Below are positions 34,906-44,234 of a stretch of 64,000 bases of DNA, piece after piece; positions within the stretch are counted from its first letter, which is position 1; the number at the start of each line of letters is the position of its first letter. Under the pieces are notes generated by a model. That model saw only the letters and a list, made by a program, of their open reading frames with translations. It ran no database searches and had not been told where the DNA came from. A program made the translations under genes and the position numbers. Source of the DNA: Algoriphagus halophilus (GTDB lineage Bacteria; Bacteroidota; Bacteroidia; Cytophagales; Cyclobacteriaceae); the NCBI RefSeq assembly GCF_900129785.1, contig NZ_FSRC01000002.1, forward strand, positions 682,001 through 746,000. Reading direction: 5' to 3'.

Positions 34906-37722
34906 ATGACTTTGAGCACTTTATCCTCCAAAATCGACATTGATTCTTTTGACCCTAAGAATTTTATTATTATAAAAAATGCGAGGGTCAATAACTTAAA
35001 AAGTCTAAGTGTCGCCATTCCACGAAATAAATTGATTGTTGTGACTGGGCTTTCCGGCTCTGGAAAATCATCTCTGGCCTTCGATACACTTTTTGCTGAA
35101 GGACAACGCATGTACGTGGAAAGCCTTTCTTCCTATGCAAGGCAGTTTTTGGGAAGGATGGAAAAACCCGATGTAGAATACATCAAAGGGGTAGCTCCGG
35201 CCATAGCGATCCAACAAAAGGTCAATACGAAAAATCCTCGCTCTACGGTAGGAACGACCACTGAAATCTACGATTACCTCAAGTTACTTTTCTCCAGAGT
35301 TGGAAAAACCTTTTCCCCTATATCCGGAAATGAAGTAAAACACCATACGGTAACAGACATTGTAGACTTTATCCAATCTTTTGAAGAAGGCACCAAAGTC
35401 ATGATTTCCTGCCCGCTTCAGATTCAAAGAGGTAGAAAAATCGAGCAGGAACTGGAGCTTTTGCTTCAAAAAGGATATACCCGAATTTTGATTGATGAAG
35501 AGGTATATTTTGTAGAAGACCTATTAGGAGAGAAAAGTGTACCCAAGGGAACCTATGAAATCTTAATTGATCGAGCTTCTGTCATCCAAAATGATGAAGA
35601 CAATCAATTCAGATTAGCAGATTCCGTTCAAACGGCATTATTTGAAGGCCATGGAGACTGTAAAATCACGATTCCCGGAAAAGAAACCCGTACTTTTTCG
35701 GATCGTTTCGAGCTGGATGGGATGTCATTCGAAATTCCCTCAGTCAATTTTTTCTCATTCAATAACCCTTATGGTGCTTGCAGAACCTGTGAAGGATTTG
35801 GCAATGTGTTAGGAATAGATCCTGACTTGGTGATTCCAGACAAAGAAATGTCGGTATTTGAAGGAGCCATTGCACCATGGAGAGGAGAAACCTCTAGAAG
35901 TTGGTTAGAGCCATTGCTGAAAAAAGGAATTGAATTCGATTTCCCTATTCACAGATCATATAGTGAATTGACAGAAAAGGAGCAAAACCTGATCTGGAAA
36001 GGGAACAAGTATTTCAAAGGCTTGGATGCCTTCTTCAAAGACCTAGAATCCAAAACCCACAAAATCCAGTACCGAGTGATGCTTTCACGATTCCGTGGCA
36101 GAACGACCTGTCCGGATTGCCAGGGAACCCGCCTTCGAAAGGATGCTTCTTATGTAAAGATTAATGGAAAATCCATAATTGATTTGGTATTGATGCCCAT
36201 TGATGAAGCTTTGGCATTTTTCCAGAAATTGGATTTACCGGCACATCAGGCAAAAATCGCCAATCGTCTACTAAAGGAAATCCAAAGTCGATTGGAATAC
36301 ATGGATCAAGTAGGATTGGGCTATTTGACCCTAAATAGACTGACCTCTACCCTTTCCGGTGGAGAATACCAACGAATCAAACTGGCAACTTCTTTGGGAT
36401 CTGCTTTGGTAGGTTCCATGTATATTTTGGATGAACCAAGCATTGGTCTACATCCTCGGGACACCGATCGCTTGATTGGTGTCTTAAAATCCCTTCGTGA
36501 TTTAGGCAATACCGTCATTGTGGTAGAACATGAGGAGAAGGTGATGAAAGCCGCAGATCAAATTATAGATATTGGTCCGGATGCAGGCGTCAACGGAGGA
36601 GAGCTGTTATTTCAAGGCCCTATTCAAGATTTGATGGCATCTGCTCAAACTTATACAGCTAAATACCTTCGTGGAGAAGAATTGATATTCGAGAAGGAGG
36701 GAAATAGAAAATGGAAAGACAGCATTATCGTCAAAGGCGCAAGAGAGAACAACCTAAAAAACCTGACCGTCAAATTCCCATTGAAAACCTTGACGGTGGT
36801 AACTGGTGTTTCCGGTTCCGGAAAATCAACTTTGGTAAAGAAAGTCTTGTATCCTGCCTTAGGGAAAATGCTGGGCACTGTGATTGATGAGAGTGGGAAG
36901 TATGATAAGATCGATGGGGACTATAGATCTGTTTCCCAAATTGAATTCGTGGATCAAAACCCAATCGGAAAATCCTCGAGGTCTAACCCGGTAACGTATG
37001 TAAAGGCATATGATGCCATCCGGTCCTTGTATTCGGACCAGGCCATCTCTAAACAGAGAGGCTACAAACCTGCCTTTTTCTCTTTCAATGTGGATGGTGG
37101 AAGATGTGAAGCCTGTGCGGGTGAAGGTACTACTACTGTAGAAATGCAGTTTATGGCAGATATTCATCTGACATGCGAATCCTGTAAAGGAAAACGCTTC
37201 AAAAATGAAATCTTGGATGTAAAATACAAGGATAAAGACATTGCCGAGGTGCTGGACATGACCATTGATGAAGCCATTGAGTTCTTCCAAGGCAAAACTC
37301 AAATTGTCAACAAACTACTTCCTCTTCAGGAGGTGGGTCTAGGCTACATTGGGATGGGACAAAGCTCCAACACCCTATCCGGTGGAGAGGCCCAGCGAGT
37401 GAAACTGGCCTCCTTTTTAGGGAAGGGTGGAAGTAAATCCAATGAGCACATCCTCTTCATTTTTGATGAGCCGACTACTGGCCTGCATTTCCATGACATC
37501 AAAAAATTACTCCATTCCATCAATGCCTTGATTGATCAGGGGCATTCGGTGATTATCATTGAGCATAATACTGAAGTAATCAAATCAGCGGATTGGGTGA
37601 TTGATCTTGGTCCTGAAGGAGGAAACAAAGGTGGTTATTTGACCTTTGAAGGCACTCCAGAAGATATGATGAAGGAACAAAACAACTATACTGCGAAGTA
37701 TTTGCGAGAGGCTTTTTCTTAA
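34906..37722 (+). CDS. uvrA: UvrA, excinuclease ABC subunit A
   Basis: DNA-damage recognition ATPase of nucleotide excision repair; dimerises and loads UvrB. 938 residues, the usual length. ATG at 34906 chosen over TTG at 34897. Both ABC modules are complete: Walker A GLSGSGKS (48-55) and GVSGSGKST, signatures [12 protein letters not shown] and [12 protein letters not shown], Walker [12 protein letters not shown] and [11 protein letters not shown]. Zinc modules are CRTC...CPDC in the first half and CEAC...CESC in the second. The insertion domain for UvrB contact ([15 protein letters not shown]) is conserved. Divergent from the cyclase gene with 253 nt between; a terminator shared with the rhodanese gene follows. 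An exact TATCTTTG at 34892-34899 sits too close to the start to trust as a promoter. Confidence 0.97.
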   Translation: MTLSTLSSKIDIDSFDPKNFIIIKNARVNNLKSLSVAIPRNKLIVVTGLSGSGKSSLAFDTLFAEGQRMYVESLSSYARQFLGRMEKPDVEYIKGVAPAIAIQQKVNTKNPRSTVGTTTEIYDYLKLLFSRVGKTFSPISGNEVKHHTVTDIVDFIQSFEEGTKVMISCPLQIQRGRKIEQELELLLQKGYTRILIDEEVYFVEDLLGEKSVPKGTYEILIDRASVIQNDEDNQFRLADSVQTALFEGHGDCKITIPGKETRTFSDRFELDGMSFEIPSVNFFSFNNPYGACRTCEGFGNVLGIDPDLVIPDKEMSVFEGAIAPWRGETSRSWLEPLLKKGIEFDFPIHRSYSELTEKEQNLIWKGNKYFKGLDAFFKDLESKTHKIQYRVMLSRFRGRTTCPDCQGTRLRKDASYVKINGKSIIDLVLMPIDEALAFFQKLDLPAHQAKIANRLLKEIQSRLEYMDQVGLGYLTLNRLTSTLSGGEYQRIKLATSLGSALVGSMYILDEPSIGLHPRDTDRLIGVLKSLRDLGNTVIVVEHEEKVMKAADQIIDIGPDAGVNGGELLFQGPIQDLMASAQTYTAKYLRGEELIFEKEGNRKWKDSIIVKGARENNLKNLTVKFPLKTLTVVTGVSGSGKSTLVKKVLYPALGKMLGTVIDESGKYDKIDGDYRSVSQIEFVDQNPIGKSSRSNPVTYVKAYDAIRSLYSDQAISKQRGYKPAFFSFNVDGGRCEACAGEGTTTVEMQFMADIHLTCESCKGKRFKNEILDVKYKDKDIAEVLDMTIDEAIEFFQGKTQIVNKLLPLQEVGLGYIGMGQSSNTLSGGEAQRVKLASFLGKGGSKSNEHILFIFDEPTTGLHFHDIKKLLHSINALIDQGHSVIIIEHNTEVIKSADWVIDLGPEGGNKGGYLTFEGTPEDMMKEQNNYTAKYLREAFS

Positions 37723-37741
37723 AAAACTCATTTAACACAAA

Positions 37742-37769
37742 AAAAGAGAGTCAACATTGACTCTCTTTT
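37742..37769. terminator. Bidirectional terminator between uvrA and rhodanese gene
   Basis: Perfect 12-bp stem (AAAAGAGAGTCA / TGACTCTCTTTT) with loop ACAT, A- and T-rich on either side, placed between the two convergent stop codons. Confidence 0.9.
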
Positions 37770-37789
37770 CATTTAACCCAAACCTTTTT

Positions 37790-38101
37790 TTAACCTACAC
37801 ACTCTTTGACATTACCCACGGTACCTCCATCAATGACATTTGAAATCCCATGATGTTGTAAAATACTTTGAGCTTGTCCGCTTCGGTTTCCACTTCTACA
37901 AAACACCACTACGTTCTTTTTGTTTTTAAATTGTGCCAATTGGCTAGCAATTCTATCCAAAGGGATATTCACCGCTCCTTTGACACTACCTGAAGCAAAC
38001 TCTCCTGGAGTTCTTACATCCACTAGAAATGCCCCTTCCTTGATGGCTTCCACTAATTGAGTGTTGTCCGTCGTTCCGAATATTGCTGAGAAAAAACCCA
38101 T
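37790..38101 (-). CDS. Single-domain rhodanese (sulfurtransferase)
   Basis: A 103-residue rhodanese-fold protein that would carry a persulfide on Cys68 in the active-site loop CRSGNRS. The LVDVRTPGEFASG strand and GAVNIPLDRI segment are standard. No signal peptide, so cytoplasmic; the first ten residues (GFFSAIFG) are amphipathic. It lies 11 nt downstream of the persulfide-dioxygenase gene on the same strand, which points to a shared role in sulfane-sulfur transfer or sulfide detoxification. The CRSGNRS loop resembles GlpE/PspE-type thiosulfate sulfurtransferases. Substrate not determined. Confidence 0.92.
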   Translation of the reverse strand: MGFFSAIFGTTDNTQLVEAIKEGAFLVDVRTPGEFASGSVKGAVNIPLDRIASQLAQFKNKKNVVVFCRSGNRSGQAQSILQHHGISNVIDGGTVGNVKECVG

Positions 38102-38112
38102 ATCTATTTTCT

Positions 38113-39522
38113 TTAAATGTTTACTAATTCATTGGTGACAGTTTCCTGTCCAGCCTCTTTCCATTCCTTCATTCCGGCGGAATAGTTTTTCACGTTTTCA
38201 AATCCATTTCTTCTAAGAAGAGAATAGGCAATCGCTGCCCGATCTCCACTTTGACAATGGATCACCACTTGCTTATCCTGATTGATCTTATCTAAGTTGT
38301 CTCCAAGAGTTCCAACAAATACGTGCTCTGCTCCTTTCACATGTCCTTGCTTAAACTCTGTAGTATTTCTAACATCCACAATTTGGACATCCTCTTTGCC
38401 TACCATGGACTTGAATTCTTCCAATCCAATCACCTCTGAGCTCTGAAGTTCAATTCCCAAATCCTCTACAGATTCCACAAATCCATAGATGTTGTCCAAA
38501 CCGATTCGCATCAATTTTCTGGTCAAATCATCCATTTGGCTCTCTTCTGCCACCAGAATAAACTGCTCCTGATAGTTCAACAACCAACCGGCCCAAGTAG
38601 CAAAGGAGTTATTTCCTTGGATATTAATGCTACCAGGTAAGAACCCTTTGGCAAAATCCACTTTGTTTCTAGTATCTATAACTTTCAACCCATCTTGGTA
38701 AGCGGATAGAAATTGCTCTTTTGATAATTTTGGATGCTTTGGAACTTCCACCAACAAAGGTCTATCTACTTTATTGAGGTGTTTCATCATTGCAAAATAC
38801 TTTGGTGGCTCTGGTTGACCGTCCAATAAGTAATCAACGAAACCATTCTCATCAGTTGCAAATTGAAATGCCCAGTTTCTTACTTTTTCGTATCCTACAG
38901 TAGAACTTGGAACAGAGCCTAGTGCTTTTCCACAGGCAGAACCTGCTCCATGACCTGGCCATACCTGCACATAATCGGGAAGCTCCGCAAATCGCTGGAT
39001 GGATTCATACATTTGCTTGGCACCTTTTTCTTGGGTACCTACGATACCAGCAGCTTTTTCCAATAAATCCGGCCTTCCTACATCTCCCACAAAGACAAAG
39101 TCTCCAGTAAATACCATCACAGGTTTATCTGTAGCAGGGTGATCGGTCAATAAGAAACTGATACTTTCTGGGGTATGGCCTGGTGTATGCAATACCTCTA
39201 AAGTCAAGTTACCTACCTTGATTTTATCTCCATGCTTTAATCCTTCATGCGGGAATTCGTATTGCCATTCAGCAGGTCCTTCATCGGAAAGATACATTTT
39301 AGCGCCCGTTACTGCAGCCAATTCACGTGCTCCACTCAAGAAGTCTGCGTGGATGTGGGTCTCAGTAATATGAGTGATTTTCATATTATTCTGCTTGGCA
39401 ATTGCCAAATAAACATCCATGTCTCGCTGAGGATCTATTACAATTGCCTCACCTTTTGCTTGACATCCGATGAAATAACTGGCTTGTGCCAAGGTCTTAT
39501 CATATACATGTTGAAAATACAT
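38113..39522 (-). CDS. MBL-fold persulfide dioxygenase with two rhodanese domains
   Basis: A 469-residue cytoplasmic protein. Residues 1-240 are an ETHE1-like metallo-beta-lactamase domain with H56-I-H58-A-D60, GHTPES and the later TGDFVF and WPGHGAG metal-site segments; the residue after D60 is Phe rather than His, as I remember for many Bacteroidota members. Two rhodanese domains follow: a central one (about 265-355) whose active-site loop (VAEESQM) lacks cysteine and is presumably structural, and a C-terminal one (about 365-460) with catalytic Cys in HCQSGDR. It would oxidise glutathione or low-molecular persulfides to sulfite and pass sulfur to the rhodanese encoded 11 nt downstream. The upstream region (39523-39744) is shared with a divergent peptidase gene. 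Confidence 0.88.
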   Translation of the reverse strand: MYFQHVYDKTLAQASYFIGCQAKGEAIVIDPQRDMDVYLAIAKQNNMKITHITETHIHADFLSGARELAAVTGAKMYLSDEGPAEWQYEFPHEGLKHGDKIKVGNLTLEVLHTPGHTPESISFLLTDHPATDKPVMVFTGDFVFVGDVGRPDLLEKAAGIVGTQEKGAKQMYESIQRFAELPDYVQVWPGHGAGSACGKALGSVPSSTVGYEKVRNWAFQFATDENGFVDYLLDGQPEPPKYFAMMKHLNKVDRPLLVEVPKHPKLSKEQFLSAYQDGLKVIDTRNKVDFAKGFLPGSINIQGNNSFATWAGWLLNYQEQFILVAEESQMDDLTRKLMRIGLDNIYGFVESVEDLGIELQSSEVIGLEEFKSMVGKEDVQIVDVRNTTEFKQGHVKGAEHVFVGTLGDNLDKINQDKQVVIHCQSGDRAAIAYSLLRRNGFENVKNYSAGMKEWKEAGQETVTNELVNI

Positions 39523-39744
39523 ATCGCTTTCTTTTTTTAATTTCTATGACAAATGTCAACATTCTTAATCTCCTCTACAGGAACTTTTGTCACATTAGAG
39601 TGGCAAGTAATCACATAAATGAATTGGGGCAGATCACATTATAGATTTATATGAATTCTAGGACTCCAAGGAGTTTTTTTTGATCGGTGCGAATGGAAAA
39701 GACAATTCCTTTTAACTTCATGGCATCATTCTTTACCAAACTTT

Positions 39745-42276
39745 ATGAAAAAACATATACTTCTCTCATTATTCGTTTTTTCGATCACTATTTGCTCTTG
39801 GGCTCAAATTCAGACTCCAGAGCAATTTTTAGGTTATAAGCCTGGAGATCGATTTACCCCACATCATCGAATGGTCGATTATTTTGAGCACGTTGCTGCC
39901 AACAATCCAAATGTCAAATTGATTCAATACGGGGAGACAAACGAAAAGCGTCCCTTGATCATCGCGATTCTTTCCAGCCCGGAAAACATGGCGAATTTGG
40001 AGCAAATCCGTACAGACAACCTGAAAAGAGCTGGTATTATGGAAGGAACTCCTTCCACTGCGATTCCGATCAACTGGATGTCTTTTAATGTACATGGCAA
40101 TGAATCCGTAGGAATGGAAGCTGCCATCTCCTCATTTTATACCTTAGCAAACCCAGAAAATGCTAAATCACAGGAATGGCTAAAAAACCAAATCGTCATC
40201 ATCGATCCAGCCATCAACCCTGACGGCAGAGATCGATATGCCATGTGGTACAACCAAAAAATGAATACCACCCTTCAGCCTGATTTACAATCTGTAGAAC
40301 ATAATGAACCTTGGCCAGGAGGTCGAGCAAACCATTACCTCTTTGACCTAAACAGAGATTGGGCATGGCAAGTACAGGCAGAATCTCAAGCAAGATTAAA
40401 AGTCTATCAAGAATGGATGCCTCAGTTGCATTTGGATTTCCATGAACAAGGAATCAATAATCCCTTCTACATGGCACCTGCAGCAGAGCCTTTACATGAG
40501 CAATTGACTCCTTGGCAACATGAGTTCCAGGATACTTTTGGAAGAAATACGGCAAAATACTTTGATGAGGCTGGAAGATTTTACTTCACCAAGGAGCGTT
40601 TTGACTTGCTCTACCCTTCTTATGGAGATTCCTACCCGATGTTTAATGGTGCTATCGGAATGACCATCGAGCAAGGCGGCGGCGGTCAGGCAGGTATTGG
40701 AGGTTATAATTCTGTAGGTGATACTGTGACTTTGAGCTATAGAATTGCGGGGCATTATACTGCCGCAATGTCTGCTGCAGAAGTTACCAGTCAAAACGCT
40801 GAAAAATTGCTTTCGGAATATGCCAAATTCTACGAGGATAACTCAACCAATCCAAAAGGTAAATACAAGAGCTTTGTCATCAAAGGAGAAAGCAACCCTG
40901 CCCAAGTAGCCAAATTATTGGAACTGTTGGATAAGAATGGAATCAGATATGGCAAGGCAGGTTCCAAATCCGGACTTAAAGGATATGAATACCAAACAGG
41001 GAAAAGTGGTTCTTTTGCTACCTCTGAAGAAGATATCATCATCAGTGCCTATCAACCCAAATCTGTATTGGCACAGGTTTTCTTTGAACCTAACCCTGCT
41101 CTACACGATAGCATTACCTACGACATCACTAGCTGGGCTTTACCTTATGCATATGGACTAGAAGCCTATGCAGTGGAAACAAGATTAGATCCAGCTGGAG
41201 AATACCAAGCTCCTGAGTTTACCGCCAATACAGTAGGAAAAACTCCTGTAGCCTACATGGCTGCCTGGGAAGGGACAAGAGACGTGGCTTTCTTAGCTGA
41301 GTTGTTAAATGCAGGAATCCGGGTTAAGTATCCTGAGTTTCCTTTTGAAGTAGAAGGAAAAAGCTTCCCTGCCGGATCCTTATTGATCACCAAGGGAGGA
41401 AATGAATATGTGCCGAATTTTGATCAAAAGGTTGTAGAGATCGCAAATAAATTTGGAATCACCTTGGAAACCACCATGAGTGGATACATGGACAAGGGCA
41501 AGGATTTTGGCTCACCAAATATCAGAATTATCCAGGCTCCAAAAGTAGCCTTAATCGGTGGATCTGGAACCAGTTCTTTGAATTATGGAGCGATCTGGCA
41601 CTTCTTTGAAAAAGAGCTGAATTATCCTTTGGTGAATCTTGAGCTGGAAAACATGGCGCGGTATGATTTAAACAAATACAATGTATTGATCATGCCTTCT
41701 ACCAGAGGTGGCGGTTTGTCAAAACCTGCCATGGACAATGTCATGGAATGGGTTCGCGGAGGAGGAAAATTAATAGCCATTGATGGTGCCTTGAACGCAT
41801 TTGCCAACAAAGAAGGGTTTGAGCTAAAGACATTTGATACCGAAGAAGAAAAGAAAGCAGCAGAAAAAGAATCTACTGAGTTAGCAAAAGAAGAGCGACT
41901 TGCTCCCTACCAGGAAGGTGAGAGAGTGGCTATTTCTGGTGGAGCTGCCGGTGCTATCTATGAAGTTACCATGGATGAAACCCATCCTTTGGGATATGGA
42001 ACGGGAGGTAAATACTACACCTTGAAAAACAATTCTAGTAGATATGCCTACTTAACCCGAGGTGTAAACGCTGGGATTATCGCTGATAATGATGCTTATA
42101 GAACAGGTTATATCGGCTTTAAAATCAAATCTAAAATGGGTGAATCCATGGCCATCGGAACAGAAAGAGCAGGTAGAGGGCAACTCGTCTATTTTGTAGA
42201 TGATCCGATTTTCAGAGGTTTCTGGGAATCAGGAAAACTGGTATTGAGCAACGCCATATTTATGGTAGGTCAATAA
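39745..42276 (+). CDS. Secreted M14-family zinc carboxypeptidase with GATase-like tail
   Basis: An 843-residue exported metallopeptidase (signal peptide 1-20, CSWAQ). M14 motifs: HGNES (zinc His and Glu, about residue 118), the NPDGRDRY segment, LDFHEQ (third zinc ligand) and MTIEQGG (catalytic Glu). From about residue 600 a class I glutamine-amidotransferase/DJ-1-like fold is visible (VALIGGSGTSS, VLIMPSTRGGG, KLIAIDGAL), a tail seen in other Bacteroidota M14 proteins. It would trim peptides in the periplasm or outside. Divergent from the persulfide dioxygenase gene, with its own terminator. Confidence 0.9.
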   Translation: MKKHILLSLFVFSITICSWAQIQTPEQFLGYKPGDRFTPHHRMVDYFEHVAANNPNVKLIQYGETNEKRPLIIAILSSPENMANLEQIRTDNLKRAGIMEGTPSTAIPINWMSFNVHGNESVGMEAAISSFYTLANPENAKSQEWLKNQIVIIDPAINPDGRDRYAMWYNQKMNTTLQPDLQSVEHNEPWPGGRANHYLFDLNRDWAWQVQAESQARLKVYQEWMPQLHLDFHEQGINNPFYMAPAAEPLHEQLTPWQHEFQDTFGRNTAKYFDEAGRFYFTKERFDLLYPSYGDSYPMFNGAIGMTIEQGGGGQAGIGGYNSVGDTVTLSYRIAGHYTAAMSAAEVTSQNAEKLLSEYAKFYEDNSTNPKGKYKSFVIKGESNPAQVAKLLELLDKNGIRYGKAGSKSGLKGYEYQTGKSGSFATSEEDIIISAYQPKSVLAQVFFEPNPALHDSITYDITSWALPYAYGLEAYAVETRLDPAGEYQAPEFTANTVGKTPVAYMAAWEGTRDVAFLAELLNAGIRVKYPEFPFEVEGKSFPAGSLLITKGGNEYVPNFDQKVVEIANKFGITLETTMSGYMDKGKDFGSPNIRIIQAPKVALIGGSGTSSLNYGAIWHFFEKELNYPLVNLELENMARYDLNKYNVLIMPSTRGGGLSKPAMDNVMEWVRGGGKLIAIDGALNAFANKEGFELKTFDTEEEKKAAEKESTELAKEERLAPYQEGERVAISGGAAGAIYEVTMDETHPLGYGTGGKYYTLKNNSSRYAYLTRGVNAGIIADNDAYRTGYIGFKIKSKMGESMAIGTERAGRGQLVYFVDDPIFRGFWESGKLVLSNAIFMVGQ

Positions 42277-42295
42277 AGACAAATTTGAAAATAAG

Positions 42296-42328
42296 AAAAC
42301 CGGCTGCTGAAAAGTAGTCGGTTTTTTT
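42296..42328 (+). terminator. Rho-independent terminator after M14 peptidase
   Basis: A 13-bp stem (42296-42308 / 42313-42325, with two G-T pairs; core AAAACCG/CGGTTTT), GAAA tetraloop and seven T. Confidence 0.88.
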
Positions 42329-42405
42329 ATGGTTTTTCCCTATTATTTCAATTTGAAACAATATTTGTCCACTTAAATAATTCTTCATTAAGAATTCCTG
42401 ATTAA

Positions 42406-42439
42406 TTTGAGTTTAATAAAAATAGAAGACTATATTTTG
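42406..42439 (+). promoter_or_regulatory. Possible Bacteroidota-type promoter for carboxylesterase gene
   Basis: A TTTG at 42406-42409 and TATATTTTG at 42431-42439, 21 nt apart, approximate the Bacteroidota -33 TTTG / -7 TAnnTTTG pair, but the -7 element has one extra base. It would give a leader of about 30 nt. Confidence 0.3.
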
Positions 42440-42474
42440 TTGTTAATCAAACCATTAACATTAGACCCAAAACT

Positions 42475-44139
42475 ATGAAAAACCAAAGACGCGAATTCTT
42501 TAAGAAAGTGGGAGTAGGAACTGCAGGCCTTGGCCTAGCTGCTTCGGTTCCTTTTGCCGCAAATGCAAATACCCCTAGTCCAGCACGTCATGCACCTTCC
42601 GGTCAATTTCTCCAAATAGGTGATGACATCGCTGTAGCCAATACCGATTCAGGAAAAATTAGAGGATACATTTTGAATGATGTGTATACCTTTCTTGGAG
42701 TTCCCTATGGCGCAGACACTTCAGGGAAAAACCGCTTTATGCCTCCACAGAAACCAGAAAAATGGACTGGGGTAAAACCAACGATTTGGTGGGGAAATAC
42801 TGCTCCACAAATTATGGATAACCGCTATGCCAGCCCTGATTACTCCTTTGCAGATCATTGGAATTATGACGATGTCAGCGAGGATTGCCTCAAACTGAAT
42901 GTATGGACTCCCGCATTGGATACAAAAAAGAGACCTGTATTGGTATGGCTGCATGGAGGAGGATTTACCAACGGAAATGGCATCGAGCAAGATGGGTACC
43001 ATGGCGAAAATATCAGCAAAAACGGAGATATTGTTTTTGTTTCCATTAATCATCGACTTGGTCCAATAGGATTTACAGATCTCTCTGGGGTAGGAGGCTC
43101 AAAATATGCGCACTCGGGCAATGTAAGCCAATTAGACATCATTGCCTCTTTGGAATGGGTAAGAGATAACATCGCTAATTTCGGTGGGGATCCAGGTAAC
43201 GTGACCATCATGGGACAATCAGGTGGCGGAGCGAAAGTCACAACTACCATGTCTATGCCTGCATCTAAAGGATTGGTTCACAAAGGCGTCCCATTGAGTG
43301 GTTCCATGCTACGTGCCAATGACCAGGATTATTCCAGAAAATTAGGAGAATATGTGATGAAAGAAGCTGGCCTTACTCCAGATTCTATCGATAAGCTTCA
43401 GGAATTAAGCTGGAGAGAATATATTGACATTGCCAATAAGGCATTGGAAAAAATGAGAAAAGATAACCCAACTCCTGGTTTTAGAGGTGGATTTGGACCA
43501 GTGGCTGATGGGGTAAATATTCCTAAAGGAGAATTCTTTTCGGATCCAAATGGATTGGCTTCCGAAATTCCAATGCTGATCTGTACTACATTTCATGAAT
43601 GGAACCCAACACGAACTGCTCCCGAACTTGAAAAAATAGACTGGGCAGGTGTTGTGGAAAAGATCCAACCAAGATTTGGGGATAATTCCCAAAAAATCGT
43701 GGATGCCTATAGGCAGGATTTCCCGGAAGCATCCCCAGCAGATATATGGGCCATGGTACTATCCAACCGTCAAGGAGCAATTAATACTGCTAATGCAAAG
43801 TCCAAACAAAAAGCACCAGTTTATCTAGCTTGGTTTGGATGGGAACCAGACCTTTACAATGGAAGAATGAAAGCATTCCACTGCATCGACATTTGTTTTT
43901 GGTTTGACAATACAGATCGAATGTATACACATACCGGTGGAGGTGACAGGCCAAGAAAATTGTCTAAAGCCATGTCTGCTTCTCTATTGGCGTTTATGAA
44001 AACAGGAAATCCAAACGGCGGTGCTTTGCCTAATTGGAAAGAATACACAGCAGAGGATGGAGAAACCATGATATTGAATGATGTCAGTTCCTTAAAAAAT
44101 AATCCTGATAAACGGGGAAGGACAGCATTAGAAGCTTAA
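42475..44139 (+). CDS. Type B carboxylesterase with Tat signal
   Basis: A 554-residue alpha/beta hydrolase of the carboxylesterase/cholinesterase family. The leader QRREFFKKVG plus a hydrophobic stretch ending AANA is a twin-arginine signal, so it is exported folded. WLHGGGFTNGNG is the oxyanion-hole segment, GQSGGGAK the nucleophile elbow (G-x-S-x-G), and the AFHCIDICFWFDN stretch supplies the histidine. Length and order match family members that cleave esters of aromatic or sugar acids. Substrate unknown. It stands alone, flanked by terminators on both sides. Confidence 0.9.
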   Translation: MKNQRREFFKKVGVGTAGLGLAASVPFAANANTPSPARHAPSGQFLQIGDDIAVANTDSGKIRGYILNDVYTFLGVPYGADTSGKNRFMPPQKPEKWTGVKPTIWWGNTAPQIMDNRYASPDYSFADHWNYDDVSEDCLKLNVWTPALDTKKRPVLVWLHGGGFTNGNGIEQDGYHGENISKNGDIVFVSINHRLGPIGFTDLSGVGGSKYAHSGNVSQLDIIASLEWVRDNIANFGGDPGNVTIMGQSGGGAKVTTTMSMPASKGLVHKGVPLSGSMLRANDQDYSRKLGEYVMKEAGLTPDSIDKLQELSWREYIDIANKALEKMRKDNPTPGFRGGFGPVADGVNIPKGEFFSDPNGLASEIPMLICTTFHEWNPTRTAPELEKIDWAGVVEKIQPRFGDNSQKIVDAYRQDFPEASPADIWAMVLSNRQGAINTANAKSKQKAPVYLAWFGWEPDLYNGRMKAFHCIDICFWFDNTDRMYTHTGGGDRPRKLSKAMSASLLAFMKTGNPNGGALPNWKEYTAEDGETMILNDVSSLKNNPDKRGRTALEA

Positions 44140-44143
44140 GGAG

Positions 44144-44177
44144 AAACCGGGTGTTCCAAAAACATCCGGTTTTTATT
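44144..44177 (+). terminator. Rho-independent terminator after carboxylesterase
   Basis: A 12-bp stem (44144-44155 / 44161-44172, one G-T pair) with 5-nt loop, followed by a T-rich tail. Located just after the stop codon. Confidence 0.88.
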
Positions 44178-44234
44178 TTTATGCACTTTAGAGCGAATGA
44201 TAATCATTAAATTAGAAAGAGCAATATTCAATAT

